From assembly GCA_024277435.1 (NCBI GenBank), contig JAJRVJ010000026.1, positions 1-34,551 on the forward strand: a stretch of DNA of 34,551 nucleotides, given 5' to 3'. This document shows positions 24,701 to 33,262 of this stretch, one piece after another. Positions within the stretch are counted from its first letter, which is position 1. Every line of letters starts with the position of its first letter. The notes below the pieces were generated by a model. It saw only the letters and a list, made by a program, of their open reading frames with translations, was not told the DNA's origin and made no database searches. The translations under genes and the position numbers were made by a program. The stretch is from Patescibacteria group bacterium (lineage in GTDB: Bacteria; Patescibacteriota; Patescibacteriia; UBA9570).

Positions 24701-25144
24701 TTAATCAATATAGGTCATCCCTTCACTATTAATCGTGATGGTGCGTGTCTCGCTTAAACTACTAGAACTTACAGTTACTGTAACATCACTACCCGAGGTT
24801 GGCGCTCCCGTAACCGGATCAAATACAATATCTTGATCAGGAGAAATCGATACACTATTGACATAACTAATCGACATATTATTAGCCTCTGTAGAATTAT
24901 AGGTACCGCCATAAAATAATACGTAGGCTTTATCACTATCGCTAATATGAACACCCCATTGATCATCTTCCATTTGCTGCATTGCCTTACCTTGAACTAA
25001 CCGAATATCCGATAATAATGCCTCAGCCGAGGAATGTAATCGTTGCTTGTATTGAAACTGAATATAATATGGTGAAGATACGGCGGCCAGTATACTAAGC
25101 ATCGCTACTACCACTAGTACCTGTATGTAGGAAAAACCCCTCAT
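24701..25144 (-). CDS. Minor pseudopilin, GspH/FimT type
   Basis: 147 aa. The leader is only MRG, followed by FSYIQVLVVVAMLSILAAVS, in which the usual Glu at +5 is Gln. A beta domain of GspH/FimT type follows (SSAEALLSDIRLVQGKAMQQ, WGVHI, YVLFYGG, ITINSEGMTYID). FimT relatives bind DNA at the pilus tip in some naturally competent bacteria; whether this one does is not visible here. It starts 2 bases after pilC and its end abuts the giant pilin gene. Confidence 0.8.
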   Translation of the reverse strand: MRGFSYIQVLVVVAMLSILAAVSSPYYIQFQYKQRLHSSAEALLSDIRLVQGKAMQQMEDDQWGVHISDSDKAYVLFYGGTYNSTEANNMSISYVNSVSISPDQDIVFDPVTGAPTSGSDVTVTVSSSSLSETRTITINSEGMTYID

Positions 25145-25146
25145 GT

Positions 25147-26355
25147 TTAAAAACTTCCTACCGAAGCAGTAAATTGATAGATCGGCGTAATAATCGATAG
25201 ACCAACAAAGAGAACAGCAGCTCCAATGAAAATTAATAAAATAGGCTCTAGCGTGGTACTTAGTTGCTTAGTTGCTGAATCAACCTCCACCTCATAATAC
25301 TTACCTAGGTACAACAAAATATTATCCAACTGACCAGTCCTCTCACCTACTGCCACCATACGCGTTACCGTAGGTGGGAATAATCGTTTATGCTGTTCTA
25401 AAAATGATCCCAAACTACCACCGCGTTCTATATGTGAAAGCGCGTGTTGTAATTGCTTCCTATATACTTTATTGGTAGCAGAATGAATCACCGAATTAAA
25501 ACTCTCGGCAATGGGCACACCGCTTTTTAACAATGCTCCTAATGTTAACGTAAAACGCGCTAAATTAAAATTACGTGAGATATTCCCAACGATGGGTAAA
25601 CGCAGAATTACACCATGCCACACAACTCTTATTGCAGGAATAGTAATAAGCGCTCGCAATAAAATAACTATGCCAGCCAAAGCAATTAATACGAGCAACC
25701 AGTAATTGGTAAAAAAATCTGCTATCCACAATAACACTCGTGTGGATGCTGGCAATGCAATATCAAGGGAAGAAAATAAACGTGTAAGACGCGGCAGTAC
25801 ATACGTTGAAAGAACAATCGTAAGAGCAACCACACCAACAATAACGATAACTGGATATATCATAGCTGCTTTAATTTTTCTACGTAATGAAAGGTCAGAT
25901 TCCAACCGCTCAGCTAATTTTTCCATGCTATCAGATAGTGTTCCAGATATTTCACCATTACGAATTACATCAATATAGGTGCCAGGAAAATTTCGTTTAT
26001 GTTTTTCAAATGCATCCGCCAATGATTGACCAGCCTCTACTTGCTGCAATACCGAATGAATAATTCTCTGCAACTTTCCAGCCGATTGAGCCTCAGCAAT
26101 AATTAACGAATCCACTACCGTAAGGCCAGCCCCCATCATCACCGAAAAATTCTTGGTAAAGAATGTGATCTCACGTATAGAAACATGTAATGAAAGCGAA
26201 ACATTCCATTTGGATGTTTTCATTTCACGAAGTGATTGAACCGTAAAGCCCTGCAATTCAAGTTGCGTACGCGCATCAAGAGCTGCTTCAGCTGAAATAG
26301 TTCCGTCTACTTTTTCATCTAAGTGATTGGTTGCACGGTATATATACTCGGGCAT
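25147..26355 (-). CDS. pilC: Type IV pilus inner-membrane platform protein PilC
   Basis: 402 aa. Two T2SSF domains (about 65-190 and 270-395) each have the 'F.r.l..ll.aGvpl..al' pattern: FFTKNFSVMMGAGLTVVDSL and FTLTLGALLKSGVPIAESF. Membrane helices lie near 167-190, 217-238 and 372-395. PilC is the rotary membrane platform on which PilB acts. An N-terminal extension (YIYRATNHLDEKVDGTI) matches the family. It starts 10 bases after pilB. Confidence 0.95.
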   Translation of the reverse strand: MPEYIYRATNHLDEKVDGTISAEAALDARTQLELQGFTVQSLREMKTSKWNVSLSLHVSIREITFFTKNFSVMMGAGLTVVDSLIIAEAQSAGKLQRIIHSVLQQVEAGQSLADAFEKHKRNFPGTYIDVIRNGEISGTLSDSMEKLAERLESDLSLRRKIKAAMIYPVIVIVGVVALTIVLSTYVLPRLTRLFSSLDIALPASTRVLLWIADFFTNYWLLVLIALAGIVILLRALITIPAIRVVWHGVILRLPIVGNISRNFNLARFTLTLGALLKSGVPIAESFNSVIHSATNKVYRKQLQHALSHIERGGSLGSFLEQHKRLFPPTVTRMVAVGERTGQLDNILLYLGKYYEVEVDSATKQLSTTLEPILLIFIGAAVLFVGLSIITPIYQFTASVGSF

Positions 26356-26365
26356 ATCTGTATAC

Positions 26366-28042
26366 TTACTCGCTTAACACACGAATAACTTCTTCAATAG
26401 TTGTTTGCCCTAACTGTGCTTTACGTAAGCCCTCTTGAAACATCGTTGTCATACCTTCTTTTATAGCCTGCTCCTTAATAGCATCAGCATCGGATCGATC
26501 CATAATAAGCTTTCGAATCGAACGAGACATTTCTAAAATTTCATATACACCTATACGTCCACTATACCCCGTGTGATTACAATGATCACAACCCCGGCCA
26601 CGATAGAATCGAATTTTGCTATGATCTTTATTAAGATACTTTTTAACATCAATAACTTTTTCTAATTCGGTTAATTGATCTTCCGTTGCCATTTCACTCA
26701 TTAAACATTGTGTACAAATTTTACGCACCAACCGTTGACCAACAGCAATCTGTACCGTTGATGCCACTAAGAATGGCTCTACATCCATATCTAATAAACG
26801 CGGCAAGGTAGTAGCTGCATCATTCGTATGCAACGTTGATAACACCAAGTGACCAGTCATGGCAGAATTTACAGCGATACTAGATGTTTCTTCGTCACGA
26901 ATTTCACCAATCATGATAATATCTGGATCTTGCCGCACAATTGATCGTAAGCCTGAAGAAAATGTTAAATTTGTTGCATTATTTACTTGAATTTGATTAA
27001 TGCCTTTAATAGCATATTCAACCGGATCTTCAATAGTAGAAATATTCACTTCCCGACGATTAAGGATTTTTAAAATGGCGTATAACGTAGTGGTTTTTCC
27101 AGAACCGGTAGGGCCAGTTACAAGAATCATGCCATGAGGCTGCCGAATAGCTTTGCGCATAGTTTCAATATCACGATGACCAAAACCAAGATTTTCCAAC
27201 GCAAACTGACGGGAACGACTCGATAGTAAACGCATTACTGCCTTTTCACCCTCAGATACAGGCAATACAGAAACACGTACATCAAGATTCTCATCTTCCA
27301 ATTTCTGTACCAACTTACCATCTTGAGCAGCCCTATGTTCATCGGTACGCAATTTAGCAAGAATTTTAATACGGGTAATTAACTGTGGATGCAAATACTT
27401 AGGCAAGCTCACCATATCGTGCAGCACACCATCAATACGGAAGCGTACAATTACTTGCTCTGCAGTTGGTTCGATGTGAACGTCGGAAGCTTTCTGTAAA
27501 TATCCGTACTGCAAAATTTTATCTAAAATACGAATCGCTGAAAGATTAGCAGTTTTTTTTGCATCCACCTTACCAACCTCTTCTTCAATAATAGATGCAA
27601 ACTCTTCTTTAAGTCCTCGTTTATACAAACCAATCGCCTCTTTAATAGCCCGCTCTGAACTATAATATACTTGAACCGTTTTACCAGATTTTTTTTCTAG
27701 CAAATGAATTGTCGCCAGATCCTGCGGATTAGCCATTGCCGCGTACAAGGTTTTCTCATCCTGATTAAACGTAATTACTTGCATATTCCTAGCCATATCC
27801 TCAGGAATAAGCCTTAGTGTTTCCTCGGGCACAGTAATACTCTCTAAATCTACAAAATTATATCCGGCATCTTCTGCAATAACCTGCCCCAAATGTTTAT
27901 CGGAAATTAAATCGCGCTCAACTAACACCTCGGTAAACTGACGTTTTTCCAACTCAGCATATTCAAGCGCCTCTAATATATCTGACTCTGCAACCAGATC
28001 AGCGTCAAGTAGAATAGATTTTAGATGGGAATTACTTAGCAT
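26366..28042 (-). CDS. pilB: Type IV pilus extension ATPase PilB
   Basis: 558 aa. An N-terminal MshEN/T2SSE-N domain lies at about 1-140 (LVERDLISDKHLGQVIAEDA). The ATPase core has Walker A GPTGSGKTTTLYAIL, the Asp box STIEDPVEYAIKGI, Walker B DPDIIMIGEIRDEET and the His box HLVLSTLHTNDAA. A zinc site is formed by CTQC and CDHC. It is an extension motor, with no C-terminal PilT features. No pilT retraction gene is in this window. ATG 28042 is preceded by GAGGAG 5 bases upstream and is chosen over the GTG at 28060. The gene overlaps the end of the response regulator by 11 bases. Confidence 0.95.
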   Translation of the reverse strand: MLSNSHLKSILLDADLVAESDILEALEYAELEKRQFTEVLVERDLISDKHLGQVIAEDAGYNFVDLESITVPEETLRLIPEDMARNMQVITFNQDEKTLYAAMANPQDLATIHLLEKKSGKTVQVYYSSERAIKEAIGLYKRGLKEEFASIIEEEVGKVDAKKTANLSAIRILDKILQYGYLQKASDVHIEPTAEQVIVRFRIDGVLHDMVSLPKYLHPQLITRIKILAKLRTDEHRAAQDGKLVQKLEDENLDVRVSVLPVSEGEKAVMRLLSSRSRQFALENLGFGHRDIETMRKAIRQPHGMILVTGPTGSGKTTTLYAILKILNRREVNISTIEDPVEYAIKGINQIQVNNATNLTFSSGLRSIVRQDPDIIMIGEIRDEETSSIAVNSAMTGHLVLSTLHTNDAATTLPRLLDMDVEPFLVASTVQIAVGQRLVRKICTQCLMSEMATEDQLTELEKVIDVKKYLNKDHSKIRFYRGRGCDHCNHTGYSGRIGVYEILEMSRSIRKLIMDRSDADAIKEQAIKEGMTTMFQEGLRKAQLGQTTIEEVIRVLSE

Positions 28043-28442
28043 CTGACTCCTCGCTATCACCGTCTAGTAATTCGTATATTTTATTCACAACTTTTTGCAA
28101 TGAAAAATTACTTTTTACAATATAATCCGCTGCACCCAATTCTTGGGCTTGGCGAATATCCTGATCTTGACCAAGGTTAGAAAGCACCAGTACAGGAATA
28201 TGAGAAAGTACCTCGTTCGATTTTAATTCATGCAACACCTCAAAGCCATTCATCTTTGGAAGAATCATATCTAGTAACACAATGTCTGGAGGATTTGCTT
28301 CAATTTTTTGCAATGCTTCCTCACCATTTCCGGCAACGTCCACTCGCTTAAAACCCTCATCCTCTAAGCGTTCACTTAAAATTTTAGATAAAAATGTTTC
28401 ATCCTCTACTACGATAACCGAATAATCTTTTGCGTTTGCCAT
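28032..28442 (-). CDS. Single-domain response regulator (CheY-like)
   Basis: 136 aa receiver domain only. The acidic pair E13-D14 (VVEDE), phosphoacceptor D58 in IVLLDMILPKMNG, the switch Ser in VLVLSNLG and the Lys in DYIVKSN are all present. With no output domain it must act by protein contact, most simply on PilB or PilC, encoded directly downstream. It lies 18 bases after its probable kinase and overlaps pilB. Confidence 0.92.
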   Translation of the reverse strand: MANAKDYSVIVVEDETFLSKILSERLEDEGFKRVDVAGNGEEALQKIEANPPDIVLLDMILPKMNGFEVLHELKSNEVLSHIPVLVLSNLGQDQDIRQAQELGAADYIVKSNFSLQKVVNKIYELLDGDSEESDAK

Positions 28443-28460
28443 GAATCAACTATTATGGAA

Positions 28461-29564
28461 TTAAGCCTGTTTAATAGGTAGTGTAACGTGTACAGTAGTG
28501 CCAATATTTTCTTCAGATTCCAACCACATGTCTCCACCATGTAGTCGAACAATTTCACGTGCAATATATAATCCTAAACCAGAACCTTCCGTTTGTGATT
28601 CAATTGCATTATCTGCTCTGTAAAATTTCTTAAAGATATGCTCCATATCTTTTTTTGGAATACCAATACCTCCATCGCGCACAAAAAAATGCAATATACT
28701 ACCTTCTACTTTTGCACCAACCTCTACTTGATGATGTCCCTTACGCGTATATTTAATAGCATTAGTAACTAAATTCAGAATCACTTCTCGTATTTTATTT
28801 CGATCAGCTGATACCTCGGGAATGTCTTTATGAATTGCATTATCGATGGTTACATTATGCGCATGAGCAAAATGTGTAAGCTCACTAATAATTTCTTCCA
28901 TTAACTGATGAAGATGGAAATCAGTTTTATTTAATTCATACCTACCGGAATCCAACCGAGACACATTTAATAAATCATTAATCAGATGAATCATCCGTTC
29001 ATTACTCTGATACGATTCGTGCAACTTATCACTCTGCCATTTATTCATTTTATTACCACGTCGATTATCTATCAACGTTTCCAAGTACCACTTAACAGCC
29101 GAAGCCGGTGTACGCAGTTGATGAGAAACAATCGAAACAAATTCTGATTTTAAACGCATTAATTCTTTTTCCTCTGTAACATCACGAAAAATAACCATAA
29201 TACCCAATTGCTTACCATTCTCACCAACAATCCCCGCAGCATGAAATACCACAGGCATTTTTCTACCACTTGCAATGGTAATAAAATCACAATCTCTGCG
29301 CTCCTCATTACCTGTATCTACTACAGATTGCAAGGGCCATCCTAAATTACTGTCTTTATCACAACGCAATGGTATCGCATCATCAATCATGGTATTTACC
29401 ACGTCGGTATGTTTGTACCCCGTTAAATGCTCGGCAAATTTATTGAAATAAAAAACACGCAGGCTAGTGTCTACTATCACAACACCCTGCGCAATACTAT
29501 CCATTATTGTGTTTAACGAAGCAGCTTTAATGGATTTCCATTTATCAACATTTTTTTGTGACAT
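28461..29564 (-). CDS. Soluble PAS sensor histidine kinase
   Basis: 367 aa without membrane segments, so it senses a cytoplasmic signal. A PAS domain (about 15-130: ITDSIAQGVVIVDTSL-like start, YFNKFAEHLTGY, VIFRDVTEEKEL) is followed by the HisKA domain with H148 in SIVSHQLRTPASAV and a complete HATPase: N box NLVTNAIKYT, G1 DGGIGIP, F box FKKFYRAD, G2 GSGLGLYI. It is the first gene of the pilus operon and is followed by its receiver partner. An extended -10 (TGTTATAAT) ends 10 bases before ATG 29564, and no ribosome binding site is seen. Confidence 0.93.
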   Translation of the reverse strand: MSQKNVDKWKSIKAASLNTIMDSIAQGVVIVDTSLRVFYFNKFAEHLTGYKHTDVVNTMIDDAIPLRCDKDSNLGWPLQSVVDTGNEERRDCDFITIASGRKMPVVFHAAGIVGENGKQLGIMVIFRDVTEEKELMRLKSEFVSIVSHQLRTPASAVKWYLETLIDNRRGNKMNKWQSDKLHESYQSNERMIHLINDLLNVSRLDSGRYELNKTDFHLHQLMEEIISELTHFAHAHNVTIDNAIHKDIPEVSADRNKIREVILNLVTNAIKYTRKGHHQVEVGAKVEGSILHFFVRDGGIGIPKKDMEHIFKKFYRADNAIESQTEGSGLGLYIAREIVRLHGGDMWLESEENIGTTVHVTLPIKQA

Positions 29565-29574
29565 AACGAGATTA

Positions 29575-29583
29575 ATTATAACA
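29575..29583 (-). promoter_or_regulatory. Extended -10 promoter of the pilus operon
   Basis: Minus-strand TGTTATAAT is an extended -10 with a perfect TATAAT, 10 bases before the kinase start codon. No good -35 is seen. It would drive the 11-kb operon from kinase to pilin, with a leader of about 3 bases. Confidence 0.55.
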
Positions 29584-29621
29584 TAATCACACTCAAGATG
29601 CGAGCAATTATTACCGCTATA

Positions 29622-30074
29622 CTAATAGTCTACAAGCGCCGCTTTAAATTTCTCTAAAGCTGTACGCTGCCTTTGATTGATGTGCACCTCTGGACGCTTT
29701 TCAGCAATGATCATTATTGCCTCTTCTACCGAAAACCCTTTTTCAGCCATAAGATATGCCGCAACCATAGTTGGGCTCCGACCATGCCCTAATTGACAAT
29801 GCACATATACTTTTCCACAATTTCTAATTACCCCGCGTATAAAGCGATTACCAACTCGCAACTGATCTATACTAGGCGCATACGTATCTGTAACTGGTAA
29901 TAATAAATAATACTCCAAATCAAGTGGATTTTCATGTGGTTCTTTTTGTAAACTCAAATCTGCATCTATACCCGCTTTCCGTAATTTTTTAAAATGCGTG
30001 GAACAACACATATTTGTTCCTAAAAAAATTTCTGGAGTAATTTGATTGTACTCCATAACTGCACCATGTGGCAT
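29622..30074 (-). CDS. Dual-specificity protein phosphatase family protein
   Basis: 150 aa from ATG 30074. The Cys-based catalytic loop is VHCQLGHGRSPT (C93, R99), the HC(X5)R signature, with the preceding general-acid region PVTDTYAPS. The N-terminus MEYNQITPEIFLGTN matches the usual DSP opening, and the second Met (30056) is an alternative start. It should remove phosphate from Ser/Thr/Tyr residues or another phosphate substrate. It starts 1 base after the stop of the thioredoxin-like gene, so the two are coupled. It lies just upstream of the pilus operon, but no functional link is shown. Confidence 0.88.
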   Translation of the reverse strand: MPHGAVMEYNQITPEIFLGTNMCCSTHFKKLRKAGIDADLSLQKEPHENPLDLEYYLLLPVTDTYAPSIDQLRVGNRFIRGVIRNCGKVYVHCQLGHGRSPTMVAAYLMAEKGFSVEEAIMIIAEKRPEVHINQRQRTALEKFKAALVDY

Positions 30075-30075
30075 A

Positions 30076-30630
30076 CTATTGTTTCTTCCACTTAATCGAA
30101 CAACCCATTGATGGTAGCTGCTCGCTACTTGGTTGCTCACCATTAATTAACGCTTCTAGAGCATCTTGCAATTCGTGAGTTTTAGCACGATATTTAGCTA
30201 GCCGCACATTATTTATACGGCCATGATACGCCAATGTTCGCTGCTCATTATATACATAAGTATCAGGTGTACACTGCGCTTGATATGCACTCGCAACATT
30301 TTGCGTTGCATCTTGTAAATATGGATACGGATATTGAAACTCTACTGCGCGTTCTTGCATTTGTTCATAAGAATCATCAGGATATTGCTCTGCGTCATTC
30401 GGATTAATCGCAACAAATTGCACACCCTTATCTATATATGTTTTTGCTAACTCAATAATAAAAGGTTCAGCCGCCTGAGCATACGGACAATGATTACAAG
30501 TAAATATGATTACAAGTACTTTTGCTTTTGAAAAGGATTTAATAGAATATGTGTCACCGTCTACTCCGCGTAACACAAACGGGATAATATCAGATCCAAG
30601 TGGCAATGAAAGCGATTTAAGTAATGACAT
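30076..30630 (-). CDS. Thioredoxin-fold redoxin (AhpC/TSA-like)
   Basis: 184 aa. The active-site motif TCNHCPYAQA (C45, C48) after strand VLVIIF, the VQFVAINPNDAEQYPDDSYE segment and the terminal MGCSIKWK are characteristic of a widespread cytoplasmic redoxin family of unknown substrate. There is no signal peptide. It is first in a two-gene unit with the phosphatase. An extended -10 (TGGTAATAT) ends 6 bases before ATG 30630, which fits a leaderless message. The exact reaction, peroxidase or disulfide reductase, is not determined by the sequence. Confidence 0.88.
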   Translation of the reverse strand: MSLLKSLSLPLGSDIIPFVLRGVDGDTYSIKSFSKAKVLVIIFTCNHCPYAQAAEPFIIELAKTYIDKGVQFVAINPNDAEQYPDDSYEQMQERAVEFQYPYPYLQDATQNVASAYQAQCTPDTYVYNEQRTLAYHGRINNVRLAKYRAKTHELQDALEALINGEQPSSEQLPSMGCSIKWKKQ

Positions 30631-30636
30631 AAATAT

Positions 30637-30645
30637 ATATTACCA
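30637..30645 (-). promoter_or_regulatory. Extended -10 promoter of the redoxin gene
   Basis: Minus-strand TGGTAATAT with six bases between it and the ATG. The spacing is the same as for mfd, and there is no ribosome binding site. Confidence 0.45.
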
Positions 30646-30666
30646 TAACACGACGCCTTTATACAT

Positions 30667-30694
30667 GTAGGGACAGGTTGTAACCTACCCCTAC
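30667..30694. repeat. REP-like palindrome
   Basis: GTAGGG..AGGTT-GT-AACCT..CCCTAC forms a stem with 11 of 13 pairs and a 2-base loop. It fills the 97-base gap between the redoxin and the DUF4430 genes. The sequence is of the kind seen as dispersed palindromic repeats in bacterial genomes, but only one copy lies in this window. It may also act as a terminator for the upstream operon, although no T run follows. Confidence 0.5.
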
Positions 30695-30727
30695 GAAATA
30701 ACCATCAATTGTTGTACAAATCAATAA

Positions 30728-32302
30728 TTACTGCACTGGAAGATATCCGTGACTCCAAGCTACAATTGCATATGCCGAATTAAGCTCTTCAAGACTTTGA
30801 TCACCAGCGACATTATATTTTACTGCACCAGTTTTACGTTGTACACGATTAAGGAAATTGTATCCATTACGCTTATTACGCATTTGTCGGCCTGGTTTTA
30901 TTCCAGAACTCTTCATCGCCTGCAATACAACAGCTGTACTAGAAGAGTTAGATATTTGATGTTCACTATAACCCCAGCCACCATTTACATTTTGCTGATT
31001 CTTCAAATAATACAGTACATCACGACGTAACTGTTTAGTTTTTACACCAGTTGTTTTCGCTTCACCACGTACAACATTAAGTGCCTGTAAAAGAAAGGCA
31101 GAAGTATCTACATCACTTACTGTTGCATCCTTGGCGTAAGAAATTCCACCATCTTCATTAGCGCCTTCTTTAATTTCATTCAATGCCACAGCATAACCAT
31201 CGTAAGTAAATGGAACATCAGCAGCTTGGAGAGCTAGAATAAAGAATACTTCATCGTTAATATAAGCTTCTTCACCAACGTATCCGTCGGCAACAGTTGC
31301 CTTCAGGCGTTTCACTTGCCGTGCGGTTGGTAAATCTAAGGCTGCTCGAGCGATAAGATTACGTGCAATTTCATTCGTACCATCCTCTGTAGTTGGAGTA
31401 TACGCTTTTACAGCTGATCGAACTTTTTTATTATTCTTACCGGAACTTCCTAATGCAACAGCGGTCCAATCGGTAAGCGATTGACTACCAGACACCAATC
31501 CATCTTCATCGATTTGATCGATAAGATATTTTACACTCTTAGTAGCACGCTTACCACGTTTCTTCTTGCCAACTTTTTTGACTTTATTCTTTTTAGCTGA
31601 AGTGCGAACTATAGCGCTATTCGATTCTGTATACACACCATAGGATGCCTGTACTTCTAAGTCTGCTTCGGAAGAAGCGACTACATAGCTGGCATAACCA
31701 TCTGCATCAGTAACTACTTCTGTGTCACCAAACGATACTGTTGCGCCTTCAACTGGCTGTAAAGTGCCAGTGTCATCAGCGGTTTTTATACGAGCAGTAA
31801 CAGTTTGACCAGGTAATGCCTGCTTCTTTTTCACACGCATTTTTAATGGCAAGTTACCGTACTCACCAAAACTTAATAGAATATCATCACCAGATTCAAC
31901 TACATAATCTGCCAAACCATTAGTAGCATATTGATAATCAATATAAAACGACCAGTACTCCCAGCCTTCTCCTGTATAACCATCAATACCATTTAAATAT
32001 AATCCGAACGAACTATTAATAAGTTCATAATCAAATCCACCGTAGAGTGCAGCTAAATCTAGCGCGCATAATGCTGTAGGTTCGGAAAAATCAAATTCTA
32101 CTCCTTGATTATCAGTAACAGTACAGCCGTCGGACGGAACATATACTGTGCCTTCATAAATAACATCCGTTTCAGGATGCACGATTCGTACGTTCACATC
32201 AGTATAGGTAACAACGTTAGTTGCAAGAGCAGTCTGCGCTATAAAAGCACTAGCTACTAGCATACCTACTGATGCAAAGAGGGATGTAAGAAATTTTTGC
32301 AT
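30728..32302 (-). CDS. Secreted DUF4430 / alpha-toroid protein (transcobalamin-like)
   Basis: 524 aa. Residues 1-27 are a signal peptide ending at LATN. A DUF4430-like beta domain covers about 34-155 (GYTGEGWEYWSFYIDYQYAT, VESGDDILLSFGEYG). An Ig-like domain covers about 160-232 (VEGATVSFGDTEVVTDADGY), and a Lys/Arg-rich linker about 236-256. The rest, about 260-520, is a repeat of helices with Gly-Gly-Trp turns (NVNGGWGYSE, EDGGISYAKDA, DTSAFLLQAL), as in prenyltransferase/squalene-cyclase alpha-toroids. Transcobalamin and intrinsic factor combine the same two folds in the opposite order. No catalytic DxDD or zinc site is seen, so a binding role is more likely than an enzyme. It lies 23 bases after the other DUF4430 gene. 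Confidence 0.72.
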   Translation of the reverse strand: MQKFLTSLFASVGMLVASAFIAQTALATNVVTYTDVNVRIVHPETDVIYEGTVYVPSDGCTVTDNQGVEFDFSEPTALCALDLAALYGGFDYELINSSFGLYLNGIDGYTGEGWEYWSFYIDYQYATNGLADYVVESGDDILLSFGEYGNLPLKMRVKKKQALPGQTVTARIKTADDTGTLQPVEGATVSFGDTEVVTDADGYASYVVASSEADLEVQASYGVYTESNSAIVRTSAKKNKVKKVGKKKRGKRATKSVKYLIDQIDEDGLVSGSQSLTDWTAVALGSSGKNNKKVRSAVKAYTPTTEDGTNEIARNLIARAALDLPTARQVKRLKATVADGYVGEEAYINDEVFFILALQAADVPFTYDGYAVALNEIKEGANEDGGISYAKDATVSDVDTSAFLLQALNVVRGEAKTTGVKTKQLRRDVLYYLKNQQNVNGGWGYSEHQISNSSSTAVVLQAMKSSGIKPGRQMRNKRNGYNFLNRVQRKTGAVKYNVAGDQSLEELNSAYAIVAWSHGYLPVQ

Positions 32303-32325
32303 AAGTATTATTAAACTATTAGTTA

Positions 32326-33012
32326 TTAAAAAATATTGTCTTCATATGTCCATGAGATCTCATCTCCTGCTGTAACAGTATATTGCGACACTCCCATCGT
32401 TGCCAACTCACCATTCACACGAAAAATCCAGTTCTTACCAGACCCGTCATCGCCAATGCCGGCGATCTTTTCTACAAACGCACCTAGCCCAGAAAAATCA
32501 CGGGTTTGATACGCAAAACCAGCTTGTGCACTCGCTACTTGCATCACCTGATGTACAGACTGTTCACCATTCACTGAAACATCTACGTTAATTCCTGCAT
32601 CTACCACTGAAACAGAAACTATTTCGGCTACTAACTCTTCGGCTTCAGACTCAGATTCAATCACTGGCACAGCAACTGGCTGAATTAACCCCCCATCAGT
32701 GGAAGGAATTTCTTCGGGCGCCTGATCGGGAGCTACTTCTTCTGCTGGTTCTTCATCACGAATAATAACTTCGAAATTTACAGTGTCATTTATCTCACCT
32801 TCACTACCTTCATTTGTATTTGAATTAGCAACGCTCTCATCTTCCTGCTCGTTATTACTTTCATTAACCTCCTCGGTAACATCTTTAGTAGTCACATCCG
32901 GTACAGATTGAAATGTATGTACTACTACCACACCCAATACTGTTAATATTACAACAATAACAACTGATGAAATGAGTGATCCTAATTGTTCTGATTCTTC
33001 TTTTTCGGACAT
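32326..33012 (-). CDS. Membrane-anchored DUF4430 protein
   Basis: 228 aa. One membrane helix (about 12-34, LISSVVIVVILTVLGVVVVH) is followed by a long acidic, low-complexity linker (about 35-130, rich in Glu, Asn, Ser) and a C-terminal DUF4430 domain (about 135-226). The domain landmarks are QVMQVASAQAGFAYQTRDFS, AFVEKIAGIGDD, NWIFRVNGELATMG and VTAGDEISWTYE. DUF4430 has the fold of the cobalamin-binding beta domain of transcobalamin. It would display that domain on the outer cell surface, and it is co-transcribed with the secreted DUF4430/alpha-toroid protein. Confidence 0.75.
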   Translation of the reverse strand: MSEKEESEQLGSLISSVVIVVILTVLGVVVVHTFQSVPDVTTKDVTEEVNESNNEQEDESVANSNTNEGSEGEINDTVNFEVIIRDEEPAEEVAPDQAPEEIPSTDGGLIQPVAVPVIESESEAEELVAEIVSVSVVDAGINVDVSVNGEQSVHQVMQVASAQAGFAYQTRDFSGLGAFVEKIAGIGDDGSGKNWIFRVNGELATMGVSQYTVTAGDEISWTYEDNIF

Positions 33013-33262
33013 AAAAAAACTGCTCGCTATTTACGAACAGAGATGAAACCACCTCGTTAACACTTTATTAACGCGATAGCACGATACTATTGCTCGAGAG
33101 AACGATATTAAATAATGGGCATCTGACTTATCTGAAACACTGTTCAGAATCACAGTTGCGGCACAGTGTCGGAATCCTCAATATTCACTATATCGAGTCA
33201 CCAACTTTCCCATAACTTGTAAAGGTAAGATCTATAGTACGCCTCTTCGAATAGGCTGTCAA

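Noticed and set aside
33137..33169. ACACTG/CAGTGT inverted repeat between the DUF4430 and PH-like genes
   Set aside because: A six-base match over a 21-base gap in a 250-base intergenic region is expected by chance.
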